From assembly GCF_004348595.1 (NCBI RefSeq), contig NZ_SMKD01000007.1, positions 1-64,000 of the forward strand: a stretch of 64,000 nt of DNA. The letters run 5' to 3'. A program made the translations under genes and the position numbers. Below the pieces are notes generated by a model. That model did no database searches, had not been told where the DNA came from, and worked only from the letters and a program-made list of their open reading frames with translations. This document shows positions 1 through 7,692 of this stretch, one piece after another (positions within the stretch are counted from its first letter, which is position 1; each line of letters opens with the position of its first letter). Source of the DNA: Micromonospora sp. KC723. Its GTDB lineage: Bacteria; Actinomycetota; Actinomycetes; Mycobacteriales; Micromonosporaceae.

Positions 1-207
1 GAAACCGGACGCGGACCGACCGGCGCCGCCCCGGTCGCCGCGCCCCCGCCTGCCGCCGTGCCCGTCGCCCCTCCTCCGGAGCACGGGATCGACCTCGGTG
101 AGGGACCACCCCCACGGCCGCCGGTCCGGATCACTCCGCTGGAACTACCGCAACCGTCCCGCCGGACGCTCAGCCGCCGCCGGGGACGCGAAGGAAGCAC
201 TCGATGA
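1..207 (+). CDS. C-terminal tail of an upstream protein (5' end outside window)
   Basis: Frame 1 is open from the left edge and stops with TGA at 205-207. The visible 68 residues are a low-complexity Pro/Ala-rich stretch ending in a basic tail (SRRTLSRRRGREGSTR). The TGA overlaps the ATG of the next gene in an ATGA arrangement, so the two are probably translated in a coupled way and belong to one operon. The tail has no recognisable domain, so the function cannot be read from this fragment. The overlap is the main evidence that the frame is real. Confidence 0.55.
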   Translation, partial: ETGRGPTGAAPVAAPPPAAVPVAPPPEHGIDLGEGPPPRPPVRITPLELPQPSRRTLSRRRGREGSTR

Positions 208-2765
208 TCATGACTGCCGGAACCGGGCAGCCCCTCCTGCTCCGCCGCGAGCAACGGTCCGTGCTCGACCGGATCACCGCCGACCCGTCCGGACCGCTCA
301 CCCTCGGCGTGACCGGCGTCGGCGGGCACGGCAAGACCGCCCTGCTGGCCGAGGTGGCCCGGCTGTACCGACAGGCCCGACAGGCCGTCACGACCACGGT
401 CGACGACGACGCGCCACCGCGCCCCGACACGGTGCTGCTCGTCGACGACGCCCACCTGCTCGACGACGCCCGGCTCGCCACGCTGCACCGGCTGGCGGAC
501 GGCGGCCGGCACCGGCTCGTCGTGGCGTACCGGCCCTGGCCCCGGCGGGCCGCCCTGACCGAACTGGCCGACACGCTGCGCCGGCACGCGGAGCCGGTGC
601 TGCTCACCCCGCTCACCGCCGACCAGACCGCCGCCCGTCTCGGCCCGGGAACGGAACCGGGACTCCGGTCCGAGCTCGTCGACTTCGTGCACGGGCAGAC
701 CGGCGGCGTGCCCCGGGACGTGGACCGGCTGGCCCGGGCCCTACGCGGGACACGAACGCCGCCGGCCGAGCCACCGCAGCCGGCCGTGCTCGAGTTCGGG
801 CCGGACCTCGACCGGCTGCCACACGCCGCACGCCGGCTGCTGCTGGCTCTCGCCGGCGGCGTACCCCTGCCGGTGGACCTGCTCGCGGCGCTGCTCGAGC
901 AGACTCCGGAGGCGGTGGCCGACCTGGTCGGCGTGACCCGGGCAGCCGGCCTGCTCACCGCCGAGCACCGGATCACCCCCCTGGTCCGGCACGCGGTGAT
1001 CACGCTCAGCCCGCCTGCCGACCGGACCTCGGTCTGGCGCCGGCTGATCGACCTGCGACTGGCCCGAGGCGGGGCGGTGCTGCCGCTGGTCCGTTCCTCC
1101 CACGCCACCGGAACCCTCGGTGACTGCACCGCGCCGGCGCTGCGGGCGGCGGCCGAGGAAGCCCTGGCGGAGGAGCCGGCCCTGGCCGCCGAACTGTTCG
1201 CCACCGCCACCGCCGCCGGGGGTGCCGCCGACGCGCGGCAGGCCGCCGCCGCGGCGCTCGCCGGCGACCTGGACACCGCCCTGCGGCTGGCGGACCGGCT
1301 GCTCGCCACCGCCGCACCGACCGGCCGCGCCGAGGCCGCCACGGTCGTCGCGACGGCGCTCGCGCACCGTGGCCAGGTCGCCCGCAGCGTCGAGCTGTAC
1401 CGCTGGTCCGGCACCTCCCCGGCCTCGGCGTTCGCCACGATCGGCGCGTTCGCCACCGGCCAGCGCGGCGACCCGCCGGGCGGAGACGGGGCCACGGCTG
1501 GCGCGCCCCCCACGTTGCTGGCCGGCGCGGCCCGGCTGATGGCCGAGGGGGTCCGGGAGAGCGTCGACGGCAGCCCCACCGCCGCGCTCTCCGCGCTGCT
1601 CCAGGCCGCGGCCCTGCTGGAGCCGGACGGGCGTACGGTGCTGCTGCCGGACAGTCCCGCCGCGCTCGCCGCGCTGACGGCGGTGCACTGCGCCGAGCTG
1701 GACATCGCCGAGCGGGTGCTCGACCGGGCCACCGCCAGCGGGACCGGGGGTCCTCTGCTGGCCCGCCGGCACCGGCTGCTGCGGGCCTGGATCCTGATGC
1801 TGCGGGGCAGCACGGCCGCCGCCGCGCAGGCGGTGACGGCGGCGACCGCCGAGGGCGGCCCGCTGGAGTCCCGCGACCTGCTCTTCGTGACCGGGTTGGA
1901 GATGGGCGTCGCCCGACGCAACAGTGATCTCGCGGCTCTCCAGCGCGGTTGGGGTCACGCGCTGGAGGCCGTGCTCCGGCACCCGGTCGACCTGTTCACG
2001 CTGCTGCCGCTCGGGGAACTGGCCATCGCCGCGGCCCGGCTGGGCGAACTCGACCGGCTGGAACCACACCTGCGCCAGGCCCGGCGGCTGCTGGACGACC
2101 TCGGCGGCCCGGCGCTGTGGAGCGCCCCGCTGCACTGGTGCGGGCTGCACGCGGCGATCCTCGCCGACCGGCCCGCCACGGCGGACGAACACGTCGCCGC
2201 CCTGGTCACCGCCGCCGACCACAGCCGGTACGCGGCGGTCGTCTCCACCGCGGCCGTGAGCTGGGTGGAGGTGCTGCGGGGTACGGTCGACCCGGTCCGG
2301 GTGGAGGCCGCCGCCCGCGGCCTGTACGACGCCGGACTGCGCTGGGACGCGGCCCGCCTCGCCGGGCAGGCCGCCATCCGTACCGCCGACCGGCGGGCGA
2401 TGAGCGCCCTGCTGGACTGCGCCCGAATGTTCCAGGGTCGACCCAGCGGGGCCAGGGGCGGGCAACGCTCCCCGGTGGACGAGCCCGCGTCGACCGCCGG
2501 TACGCCGGTCGACGCCGCGCCCCGCCACCGGCTCAGTGAGCGGGAGCAGGAGGTGGCAGAGCTGGTGCTGGCCGGGTTGACCTACCGTGAGATCGGCGAC
2601 CGGCTGTTCATCTCGGCGAAGACCGTGGAGCACCACGTCGCCCGGATGCGTTCCCGGCTGCACTGCGCCAACCGGGCGGAGCTGCTGGCCCTGCTGCGGA
2701 CCGTGGTGACCGAACGGGTGGGCGCGTCGACCGTGCCGGCCTGGCCGGAACGGATTACGCCGTGA
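204..2765 (+). CDS. LuxR-family regulator with N-terminal AAA/NACHT-like ATPase
   Basis: This 853-residue protein has the layout of a large ATP-binding LuxR regulator. A P-loop (GVGGHGKTAL, residues ~35-45) and a Walker-B-like segment (VLLVDDAHLLDD, ~76-87) lie at the N-terminus. A long Ala/Leu-rich helical, TPR-like middle follows, and a C-terminal LuxR helix-turn-helix starts at LSEREQEVAELV and contains AKTVEHHVARMRSRL (~770-830). Such proteins are single-component transcription activators gated by nucleotide and effector binding. ATG 204 is chosen because AAGGAAG lies 6-7 nt upstream and the ATG overlaps the previous stop; ATG 210 is an alternative. The stop overlaps the GTG of the next gene, so the LuxR, DUF742-like and CBM2 genes form a coupled unit. 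The target genes cannot be deduced. Confidence 0.85.
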   Translation: MIMTAGTGQPLLLRREQRSVLDRITADPSGPLTLGVTGVGGHGKTALLAEVARLYRQARQAVTTTVDDDAPPRPDTVLLVDDAHLLDDARLATLHRLADGGRHRLVVAYRPWPRRAALTELADTLRRHAEPVLLTPLTADQTAARLGPGTEPGLRSELVDFVHGQTGGVPRDVDRLARALRGTRTPPAEPPQPAVLEFGPDLDRLPHAARRLLLALAGGVPLPVDLLAALLEQTPEAVADLVGVTRAAGLLTAEHRITPLVRHAVITLSPPADRTSVWRRLIDLRLARGGAVLPLVRSSHATGTLGDCTAPALRAAAEEALAEEPALAAELFATATAAGGAADARQAAAAALAGDLDTALRLADRLLATAAPTGRAEAATVVATALAHRGQVARSVELYRWSGTSPASAFATIGAFATGQRGDPPGGDGATAGAPPTLLAGAARLMAEGVRESVDGSPTAALSALLQAAALLEPDGRTVLLPDSPAALAALTAVHCAELDIAERVLDRATASGTGGPLLARRHRLLRAWILMLRGSTAAAAQAVTAATAEGGPLESRDLLFVTGLEMGVARRNSDLAALQRGWGHALEAVLRHPVDLFTLLPLGELAIAAARLGELDRLEPHLRQARRLLDDLGGPALWSAPLHWCGLHAAILADRPATADEHVAALVTAADHSRYAAVVSTAAVSWVEVLRGTVDPVRVEAAARGLYDAGLRWDAARLAGQAAIRTADRRAMSALLDCARMFQGRPSGARGGQRSPVDEPASTAGTPVDAAPRHRLSEREQEVAELVLAGLTYREIGDRLFISAKTVEHHVARMRSRLHCANRAELLALLRTVVTERVGASTVPAWPERITP

Positions 2766-3076
2766 TCCGCGTGGCCGGCGCGCGGGATCCGTGGCGTGGG
2801 CACCTCGACCTGGCCTCGCTGGTGGTCACCCGGGCCGGGGCGTGCCCGTCCCTGCGGCTCCCGCCGGAGCAGGCCCGGATCCTCCTGCGGTGCCGGCGGC
2901 CGCTGTCGGTGGCGGAGATCACCACCGAGCTGCGCCTACCGCTGGACACCGTCCGCGCCCTGCTCGGCATACTGTCGCAGGCCGGTCTGATCGACGTGTT
3001 GGAGCTGCCGTCGCAGGTGGGACGGCCGTCGCGTGAACTGCTCCAGAAGCTGCTCGCCGCGCTCCACGCGCTGTGA
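2762..3076 (+). CDS. DUF742-like small winged-helix protein
   Basis: A 104-residue protein starting at GTG 2762, which overlaps the LuxR stop (GTGA). The pattern SVAEITTELRLPLDTVRALLGILSQAGLI resembles the C-terminal winged-helix portion of DUF742 proteins. Those are usually found in actinobacterial conservons with roadblock and GTPase proteins, none of which are nearby here. The Gly/Pro-rich N-terminus of typical DUF742 proteins is shortened. Coupling to the LuxR gene suggests an accessory regulatory role for the upstream ATPase regulator. The family call is by pattern only. Confidence 0.6.
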   Translation: MIRVAGARDPWRGHLDLASLVVTRAGACPSLRLPPEQARILLRCRRPLSVAEITTELRLPLDTVRALLGILSQAGLIDVLELPSQVGRPSRELLQKLLAALHAL

Positions 3077-3100
3077 ACGGACCCGATCGAGGGAGAGGAT

Positions 3101-3856
3101 GTGCAGGCAGCGGTGTCCCGACCCCGGCGCACCATGGCTGTCGTCCTGCTCGACGCGGCCGGCGGGGTGCCCGCAGGGCTCCGGCGGGCCCTCACCGGCC
3201 GTGGTGGGGGTTCACGGGTGCTCGGCTGGAGCGTCCTCGCCGTCGTCGGCATGGTGCTCGCGACAGCGCTGGTGGCGTCCGTGGTGCTCCGGGCCCCCGA
3301 CCGGCTGACGCCGCTGGTCCGGCTGCCGGCACCACCGCCGGGGGTGGTGGGCGTACCGGACCGGGGCGAGCCGCGGGTTGGCTCGGCCTCACCGCCGGCT
3401 CCCGCACCGGCCGACGTCCTCCAGCCGCCCGCCGCGCCGGACGGGCCACCGGCCGCCCCGGAACCGGACCCGGCGTCGCCGTCCGGGCCGCCGGTCGCCG
3501 GGCCGCCGTCGGCGACGGCGACGGCGACGCCGCTGCGTGCCGAGTTCACGATCGAGAGCAGGACGCTGTTCGGGTACCGGGCCGCCGTGACGATCAGCAA
3601 TCCCGGGTCGAACCCGACGGTCGGCTGGACGTTGGTCGTGACGCTGCCCCGGGAGTCGTCGGAGGTCAGCGCGGTGACCGGGGCACGGGTCACCCGCAGC
3701 GGCGCGTCCTGGACGTTCGTCCCGGACGAGACCACCGAGCGGGTGGTCGGGGCGGGCAGCGTCCAGGTGACCTTCCGGGTCAGCGGTTCGGTGACCAACG
3801 CGCCGCCGACCGGCTGCGCCGTCGACGGAACCGCCTGCGCCGGCCTCGCCGACTGA
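3101..3856 (+). CDS. Membrane-anchored protein with extracellular CBM2-like domain
   Basis: A 251-residue protein starting at GTG 3101, with GGGAGAGG just upstream. A short cytoplasmic N-terminus precedes one transmembrane helix (VLGWSVLAVVGMVLATALVASVVL, split here as VLGWSVLAVV then GMVLATALVASVVL, residues ~42-65). A Pro/Ala-rich linker of about 75 residues leads to a C-terminal beta-rich domain of about 100 residues. That domain carries features of family-2 cellulose-binding modules: AAVTISN, VGWTLVVTLP, a Trp in GASWTFVP, and a terminal Cys pair (GCAVDGTACAG). No catalytic domain is present, so it is a surface display or anchoring protein rather than an enzyme. It follows the LuxR and DUF742-like genes with 24 nt spacing, which suggests the three act together, perhaps in sensing polysaccharide. 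Confidence 0.7.
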   Translation: MQAAVSRPRRTMAVVLLDAAGGVPAGLRRALTGRGGGSRVLGWSVLAVVGMVLATALVASVVLRAPDRLTPLVRLPAPPPGVVGVPDRGEPRVGSASPPAPAPADVLQPPAAPDGPPAAPEPDPASPSGPPVAGPPSATATATPLRAEFTIESRTLFGYRAAVTISNPGSNPTVGWTLVVTLPRESSEVSAVTGARVTRSGASWTFVPDETTERVVGAGSVQVTFRVSGSVTNAPPTGCAVDGTACAGLAD

Positions 3857-3893
3857 CGCCGAGGTCACCCGTCGGCCGCGCGGGGCGGTGCCG

Positions 3894-4274
3894 TCAGTCC
3901 CGACGGGCGGACGGCACCGCGCAGGCGGCGGTGCCGCCGGGCATCCGGTGCCGGTTGCGGGCCACCCAGCGGTACGCGGGCCAGGCGGCGGCGCGGACCG
4001 GGGGGAGGCGCAGACCGGCGCCGGCAAGCCGCCACAACGGACCGCTGTCGCCGAGCAGCCTGGCGATCGCGTCCGGGCCGGCCGCCCGGGAGCCGTCCGC
4101 GCCGACCCACTGCACCGCCGCCTCGCACTCGGCCTCGGTCAGGCCCAGGGCGTCGAGGTCGGCGAACTGCCAGGGCACCACCCGGGCGTCGGTGGGGACA
4201 CGGCGCGCGACGAACTCGGCGCACCGGGTGCAGAACGCGCAGTCCCCGTCGTAGACGAAGGTCGACCTCTCCAT
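3894..4274 (-). CDS. DCC-family (DUF393) thiol-disulfide oxidoreductase-like protein
   Basis: The 126-residue product opens with the family hallmark FVYDGDCAFCTRC, a redox CxxC in a thioredoxin-like fold. The conserved WQFADLDALGL and a C-terminal AYRWVARNRHRM region follow, as is usual for the DCC family (about 120-140 aa). ATG 4274 is preferred over a GTG 15 nt upstream because GGAGG lies about 8 nt before the ATG. Substrates of the family are poorly defined. The gene converges on the CBM2-protein gene and diverges from the radical SAM remnant. Confidence 0.85.
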   Translation of the reverse strand: MERSTFVYDGDCAFCTRCAEFVARRVPTDARVVPWQFADLDALGLTEAECEAAVQWVGADGSRAAGPDAIARLLGDSGPLWRLAGAGLRLPPVRAAAWPAYRWVARNRHRMPGGTAACAVPSARRD

Positions 4275-4340
4275 GCCCCCATCCTCCACCCGGCACGGCG
4301 GGCGCGGGTACCGGTGTCCGACGGGTCACTTGCACTTCTC

Positions 4341-4356
4341 TCGTACGCGTGTTCGA
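4341..4356 (+). promoter_or_regulatory. SOS-box-like palindrome (LexA site candidate)
   Basis: TCGTACGCGTGTTCGA matches the actinobacterial LexA consensus TCGAACnnnnGTTCGA except for one T in the left arm. It lies 10 nt upstream of ATG 4366, the remnant start of a radical SAM gene. LexA control of Rv2578c-type genes is recalled for mycobacteria. The gene it would control is broken here, so the site may be vestigial. Confidence 0.55.
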
Positions 4357-4365
4357 ATGAGGGCC

Positions 4366-4721
4366 ATGCGCTGGGAAACCTCTCCGCTCCCCCGGACGAG
4401 GGGCATCCCGAAGGGGCAGCGCCGGCGACTCCACCCCTGCCGCTGGCGCTGCACCTGCGCCCCGGCGCCCGCGAGTGGTACGCGCGCTGGCTGGCCCGGG
4501 CGCACCCCCGGCTGGTCCCCCGTTACCGCGAGCTCTATCGGGCGGGCGCGTACGCGCCGCAGGCGTACCAGCGGGAACTGACCGCTCGGGTGCGGATGGC
4601 GGCCCGCCGGCACGGGCTGCACCGGGCCGAGCGCGGCGACGACCGCCGGCCGCCGCGGCCGGCCGGGCCGTCGCGTACGCCGGCCCCACCGGCCGCCGCC
4701 GAACAGCTGTCCCTGTTGTAG
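4366..4721 (+). pseudogene. Rv2578c-family radical SAM protein, internally deleted and frameshifted
   Basis: The first codons (MRWE at 4366) match the usual MRWENLS start of Rv2578c-type radical SAM proteins. One base appears to be missing after codon 4, because NLSAPPDEGHPEG continues in another frame. That second frame runs straight into the family C-terminus (LHLRPGAREWYARWLA, then LVPRYRELY, then a basic helix ending at RRHGLHRAE) and stops at 4721. The whole central part with the CxxxCxxC iron-sulfur motif, some 200 or more residues, is absent. The gene therefore cannot make an active enzyme. The upstream SOS-like box and start survive. The neighbours are intact, so the deletion is local. 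Confidence 0.7.
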
Positions 4722-4746
4722 CGAGCACTCCGGTGGACGGTGGGGT

Positions 4747-4752
4747 TAGAGT
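4747..4752 (+). promoter_or_regulatory. -10 box of a leaderless promoter
   Basis: TAGAGT ends 6 nt before ATG 4759, so transcription would start at or next to the A of the start codon. No Shine-Dalgarno is needed or clearly seen. No convincing -35 is visible. Confidence 0.5.
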
Positions 4753-4758
4753 CGGCGG

Positions 4759-5166
4759 ATGCGCAGCGCTCAGCAGATCCTCGCCGACTCGGCCGTGATC
4801 GCCGTCGTGGGCGCGTCCCGCGACCCGGGCAAGGCCGCGCACCGCGTGCCGGCACAGATGCAGCGGTACGGCTGGCGCATCATCCCGGTCAACCCGACGG
4901 TGGACGAACTCTTCGGCGAGCGGGCGTACCCGTCCCTGGCTGACATCCCGCACCCGGTCGACCTGGTGGACGTGTTCCGGCCGGCGCGCGACGCGGTGCA
5001 GGTGGTCCGTGAGGCGGCGGCGATCGGCGCACCGGCGGTCTGGTTGCAGCTGGGCATCGTCTCGGCCGAGGCGCGACGAATCGCGGAGGCGGCCGGCATG
5101 GACTACGTCGAGGACCGCTGCCTGATCGTGGAGCGCGCCGCCGCCGGGCTCACCCGCCTTCCCTGA
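4759..5166 (+). CDS. CoA-binding domain protein (YccU-like)
   Basis: The 135-residue product is a stand-alone Rossmann CoA-binding domain, the fold that forms the N-terminus of succinyl-CoA synthetase alpha. AVVGASRDPGKAAHRVPAQM is the nucleotide loop, IIPVNPTVDELFGERAYPSL the second strand-turn, and VDLVDVFRPARDA plus AVWLQLGIVS complete the fold. Its length is normal for the family. The biochemical role of stand-alone members is not settled. The start is supported by a TAGAGT box 6 nt upstream (leaderless). Confidence 0.85.
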   Translation: MRSAQQILADSAVIAVVGASRDPGKAAHRVPAQMQRYGWRIIPVNPTVDELFGERAYPSLADIPHPVDLVDVFRPARDAVQVVREAAAIGAPAVWLQLGIVSAEARRIAEAAGMDYVEDRCLIVERAAAGLTRLP

Positions 5167-5198
5167 CCCGACCGCCCGCACCCCTCCAGGTCGCGCTG

Positions 5199-5783
5199 GT
5201 GGGTGGGGCCCACGCTGCGGGCGTGCGGATGCCGGCGACGCGGGACGGGCTGTGGGGGCGGCGCGTGCTCGCGCTGCTGGTCGCCGTGGCGGTGGCGGGG
5301 CCGGTGGTGCTGGGCCTGTCCCGGCTGCCGTCCGCCGACGAACTGAACCTCCACATTCCTGTCTGGCTCCTGCTCGGCGCCGCGCGTGCTGGCGCGGCGG
5401 TGGTGGCCGCACCGCGACGGTCGCCTGGGGTGGCGGGTCGGGACGCGGTGGAGCCCGGGCTGGTGGCACGGCGCTCCGTCGCCGGTTGGGTCGAGGTGGT
5501 GGGCAACGTCGTGGTGGTCGGCGTGTTCGCGGCCGGGGGGCTCAACGCGCTGTCCGGGGGACCGCCCTCGACCCGGTTCGTCCGGCCGGTGCTCCTGGTC
5601 GGGGGGCCACACCGGCGGGACGGTCGGGTCGAGGGGGTGTGGCCGCGGCCCACGGACTGGCCGCCGAGGGAACCGGATCCGGTGGTGGGAGGCGGGGACG
5701 CGGCGGTGTCCGAGGAGCGGCTCATCGCCGCGATCGAGCACTTCCGCTCCCAGCCGGCGGCGGTCGGCGTGGGCTGCCGGTGA
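5199..5783 (+). CDS. Hypothetical membrane protein
   Basis: A 194-residue protein with no family recognised. It shows two hydrophobic stretches, VLALLVAVAVAGPVVLGL (~28-45) and VVGNVVVVGVFAAGGLNAL (~100-118), suggesting two membrane helices. The C-terminus is soluble and charged and ends with an SEERLIAAIEHFRSQ helix. Third codon positions are almost all G or C, which favours this strand over the overlapping antisense frames. GTG 5199, GTG 5223 and ATG 5229 are all possible starts, and none has a clear ribosome-binding site. Confidence 0.5.
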   Translation: MGGAHAAGVRMPATRDGLWGRRVLALLVAVAVAGPVVLGLSRLPSADELNLHIPVWLLLGAARAGAAVVAAPRRSPGVAGRDAVEPGLVARRSVAGWVEVVGNVVVVGVFAAGGLNALSGGPPSTRFVRPVLLVGGPHRRDGRVEGVWPRPTDWPPREPDPVVGGGDAAVSEERLIAAIEHFRSQPAAVGVGCR

Positions 5784-5819
5784 GCGCGCCGGAGCCGACC
5801 GGCGGGTGACGCGTAGCGG

Positions 5820-7016
5820 TCAGAGCTTGTACTCCTTGAGCAGGCCCCGGGAGATGATCGTCTTCTGGATCTCCGAGGTGCCCTCGCCGATCAGCAGGAA
5901 CGGAGCTTCCCGCATCAGCCGCTCGATCTCGTACTCCTTGGAGTAGCCGTAGCCGCCGTGGATGCGGAACGCCTCCTGGACGACCTCGGCGCAGTACTCG
6001 GAGGCGAGCAGCTTGGCCATGCCGGCCTCGACGTCGTTGCGCTGGCCAGCGTCCTTGAGTCGGGCGGCGTTGACCATCAGGGCGTGCGCCGCCTCGATCT
6101 TGGTGCCCATCTCGGCGAGCTTGAAGGCGACAGCCTGGTGCTTGGCGAGCGGCTGGCCGAAGGTGCGGCGCTGCTGGGCGTACGCGACGGCCAACTCGAA
6201 GGCCCGGATGGAGATGCCGCAGGCGCGGGCGGCCACGTTGACCCGGCCGACCTCGATGCCGTCCATCATCTGGTAGAAGCCGCGGCCGACCTTCTCCTCC
6301 CCGCCGAGCACGGCCGATGCGGGCACGGTCACGCCGTCGAGGACCATCTCGGTGGTCTCGACGCCCTTGTAGCCCATCTTGTCGATCTTGCCGGGAATCG
6401 TCAGGCCGGGGGCGGTCTCGCCGAAGCCCGGCTCCTTCTCCAGCAGGAAGGTGCTCATGTTGCCGTAGACGGAGTCGGCTCCGGTGTCGGTCTTGACCAG
6501 GGTGGCCACCACCGACGAGTACGCCCCGTTGGTCAGCCACATCTTCTGGCCGTTGAGGACGTAGTAGTCGCCGTCACGGACCGCCTTCGACCTGATCGCC
6601 GAGACGTCGGAGCCGCACTCCGGCTCGGACATCGAGAACGCGCCGCGCACCTCGCCGGTGGCCATCCTCGGCAGCAGCCGGGCCTTCTGCTCGGTGGAGC
6701 CGTGCTGGGAGACCAGGTACGCCACGATGAAGTGGGTGTTGACGATTCCGGAGATCGACATCCAGCCGCGCGACAGCTCCTCGACGACCAGGGCGTAGGT
6801 CAGCAGGGACTCGCCGAGGCCGCCGTACTCCTCGTCGATGGTGAGGCCGAACAGCCCCATCTCGCGCATCCCGTCGAGGATGTCGGCAGGGTACTCGTCG
6901 GCGTGCTCCAGCCGCTGCGCGTGCGGAATGATCTCCTTGTCGGCGAACTCCCGGACGGTTTCCAGGATCGACCGCTGTACGTCGGTCAGGCCGGGCGTCT
7001 GGGCGAGTCGGGCCAT
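5820..7016 (-). CDS. Acyl-CoA dehydrogenase
   Basis: The 398-residue FAD enzyme is full length. It has the N-terminal helical domain (FADKEIIPHAQRLE), the beta-domain signature FSMSEPECGSDVSAI with QKMWLTNG, and the C-terminal helices with RTFGQPLAKHQAVAFKLAEM and IHGGYGYSKEYEIERLMREA. The catalytic-base region reads LLIGEGTSEIQ. It would oxidise an acyl-CoA to the 2-enoyl-CoA and pass electrons to ETF. Chain-length specificity cannot be read. A TetR-type palindrome at 7052-7069 lies 36 nt upstream of the ATG. A CoA-ester lyase and SDRs nearby fit branched-chain or short-chain acyl-CoA metabolism. Confidence 0.95.
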   Translation of the reverse strand: MARLAQTPGLTDVQRSILETVREFADKEIIPHAQRLEHADEYPADILDGMREMGLFGLTIDEEYGGLGESLLTYALVVEELSRGWMSISGIVNTHFIVAYLVSQHGSTEQKARLLPRMATGEVRGAFSMSEPECGSDVSAIRSKAVRDGDYYVLNGQKMWLTNGAYSSVVATLVKTDTGADSVYGNMSTFLLEKEPGFGETAPGLTIPGKIDKMGYKGVETTEMVLDGVTVPASAVLGGEEKVGRGFYQMMDGIEVGRVNVAARACGISIRAFELAVAYAQQRRTFGQPLAKHQAVAFKLAEMGTKIEAAHALMVNAARLKDAGQRNDVEAGMAKLLASEYCAEVVQEAFRIHGGYGYSKEYEIERLMREAPFLLIGEGTSEIQKTIISRGLLKEYKL

Positions 7017-7051
7017 CTCAGCCTCCGGGGTCGGCGCATTACTCGTGGGTA

Positions 7052-7069
7052 ACTGAACGCTCGGTCAGT
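7052..7069. promoter_or_regulatory. TetR-type operator palindrome upstream of acyl-CoA dehydrogenase
   Basis: ACTGAACGCTCGGTCAGT is an 18-bp inverted repeat (ACTGAnCG / CGnTCAGT) with one mismatched pair outside the two central bases. It closely resembles operators of TetR regulators that control acyl-CoA dehydrogenase and fatty-acid genes in actinobacteria. Its position 36 nt before the dehydrogenase ATG fits repression by promoter occlusion. No TetR gene is present in the window. Confidence 0.6.
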
Positions 7070-7194
7070 ATCAGCCTCCGGGCCGGGCGCGCCAAGGTGA
7101 CCAGTCCACACAACCGCTGTGAAAAGGTTCACCGCTGCGGGTACCGTCCGCAAGAGAGAAGGGCACCGGGCTGCGGCGGAAGGGGTGAGCGGGC

Positions 7195-7647
7195 GTGAGT
7201 CATCCGCCGTCGGACGAGTCGGGGCAGCCGCAGTGGGGGCAGCAGCCGGAGCCGCCGCCGTCGCCGTACCAGCGGCCCGGCGAGCAGCCCTCGCAGTGGG
7301 GGCAGCCCTCCGAGGAGCAGCGGTTACGCCAGCACCAGCAGTGGGGCCAACAGCCGCCGTACCCGCCGCAGGGCCCGTACGGGCAGTACGGTCCGCCCAC
7401 CGGTGGCGGCGGACCGAACGTCATGGCGATCCTGTCGCTGGTCTTCGCGTTCGTGTTCGCCCCCGCCGGGATCGTCCTCGGCCACCTGGCGAAGCGGCAG
7501 ATCAGACAGACCGGCGACGAGGGCGACCAGCTCGCCACCTGGGGGCTGGTGCTCAGCTACGCCTTCACCGTGCTCGGCCTGCTGGCCTGCTGCGGCTGGC
7601 TGGCCTTCGCGGTCTGGGCCGGCTCGCACGACGGCACCACCTACTGA
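7195..7647 (+). CDS. DUF4190 membrane protein with Gln/Pro-rich N-terminus
   Basis: The 150-residue product has a 65-residue Gln/Pro/Gly/Tyr-rich cytoplasmic head with repeated QWGQ units. A DUF4190 core of two membrane helices follows (MAILSLVFAFVFAPAGIVLGHLA and LSYAFTVLGLLACCGWLAF, given here as landmarks) around the conserved HLAKRQIRQTGDEGD loop. GTG 7195 has a GGAAGGGG ribosome-binding site. The function of DUF4190 proteins is unknown. A second member lies at 8712-9245. Confidence 0.75.
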   Translation: MSHPPSDESGQPQWGQQPEPPPSPYQRPGEQPSQWGQPSEEQRLRQHQQWGQQPPYPPQGPYGQYGPPTGGGGPNVMAILSLVFAFVFAPAGIVLGHLAKRQIRQTGDEGDQLATWGLVLSYAFTVLGLLACCGWLAFAVWAGSHDGTTY

Positions 7648-7692
7648 CCGGACCGCAAGCGCGGCAAGGGGCTGCCGGCGCAGACCCGACGG

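Noticed and set aside
741-2663. 640-codon minus-strand frame antisense to the LuxR gene
   Set aside because: It is Gly/Arg/Gln-rich with no domain and results from high GC3 on the opposite strand.
3865-5469. 534-codon minus-strand frame
   Set aside because: It spans several better-supported genes (CoA-binding, hypothetical membrane protein) and is Arg/Pro-rich nonsense.
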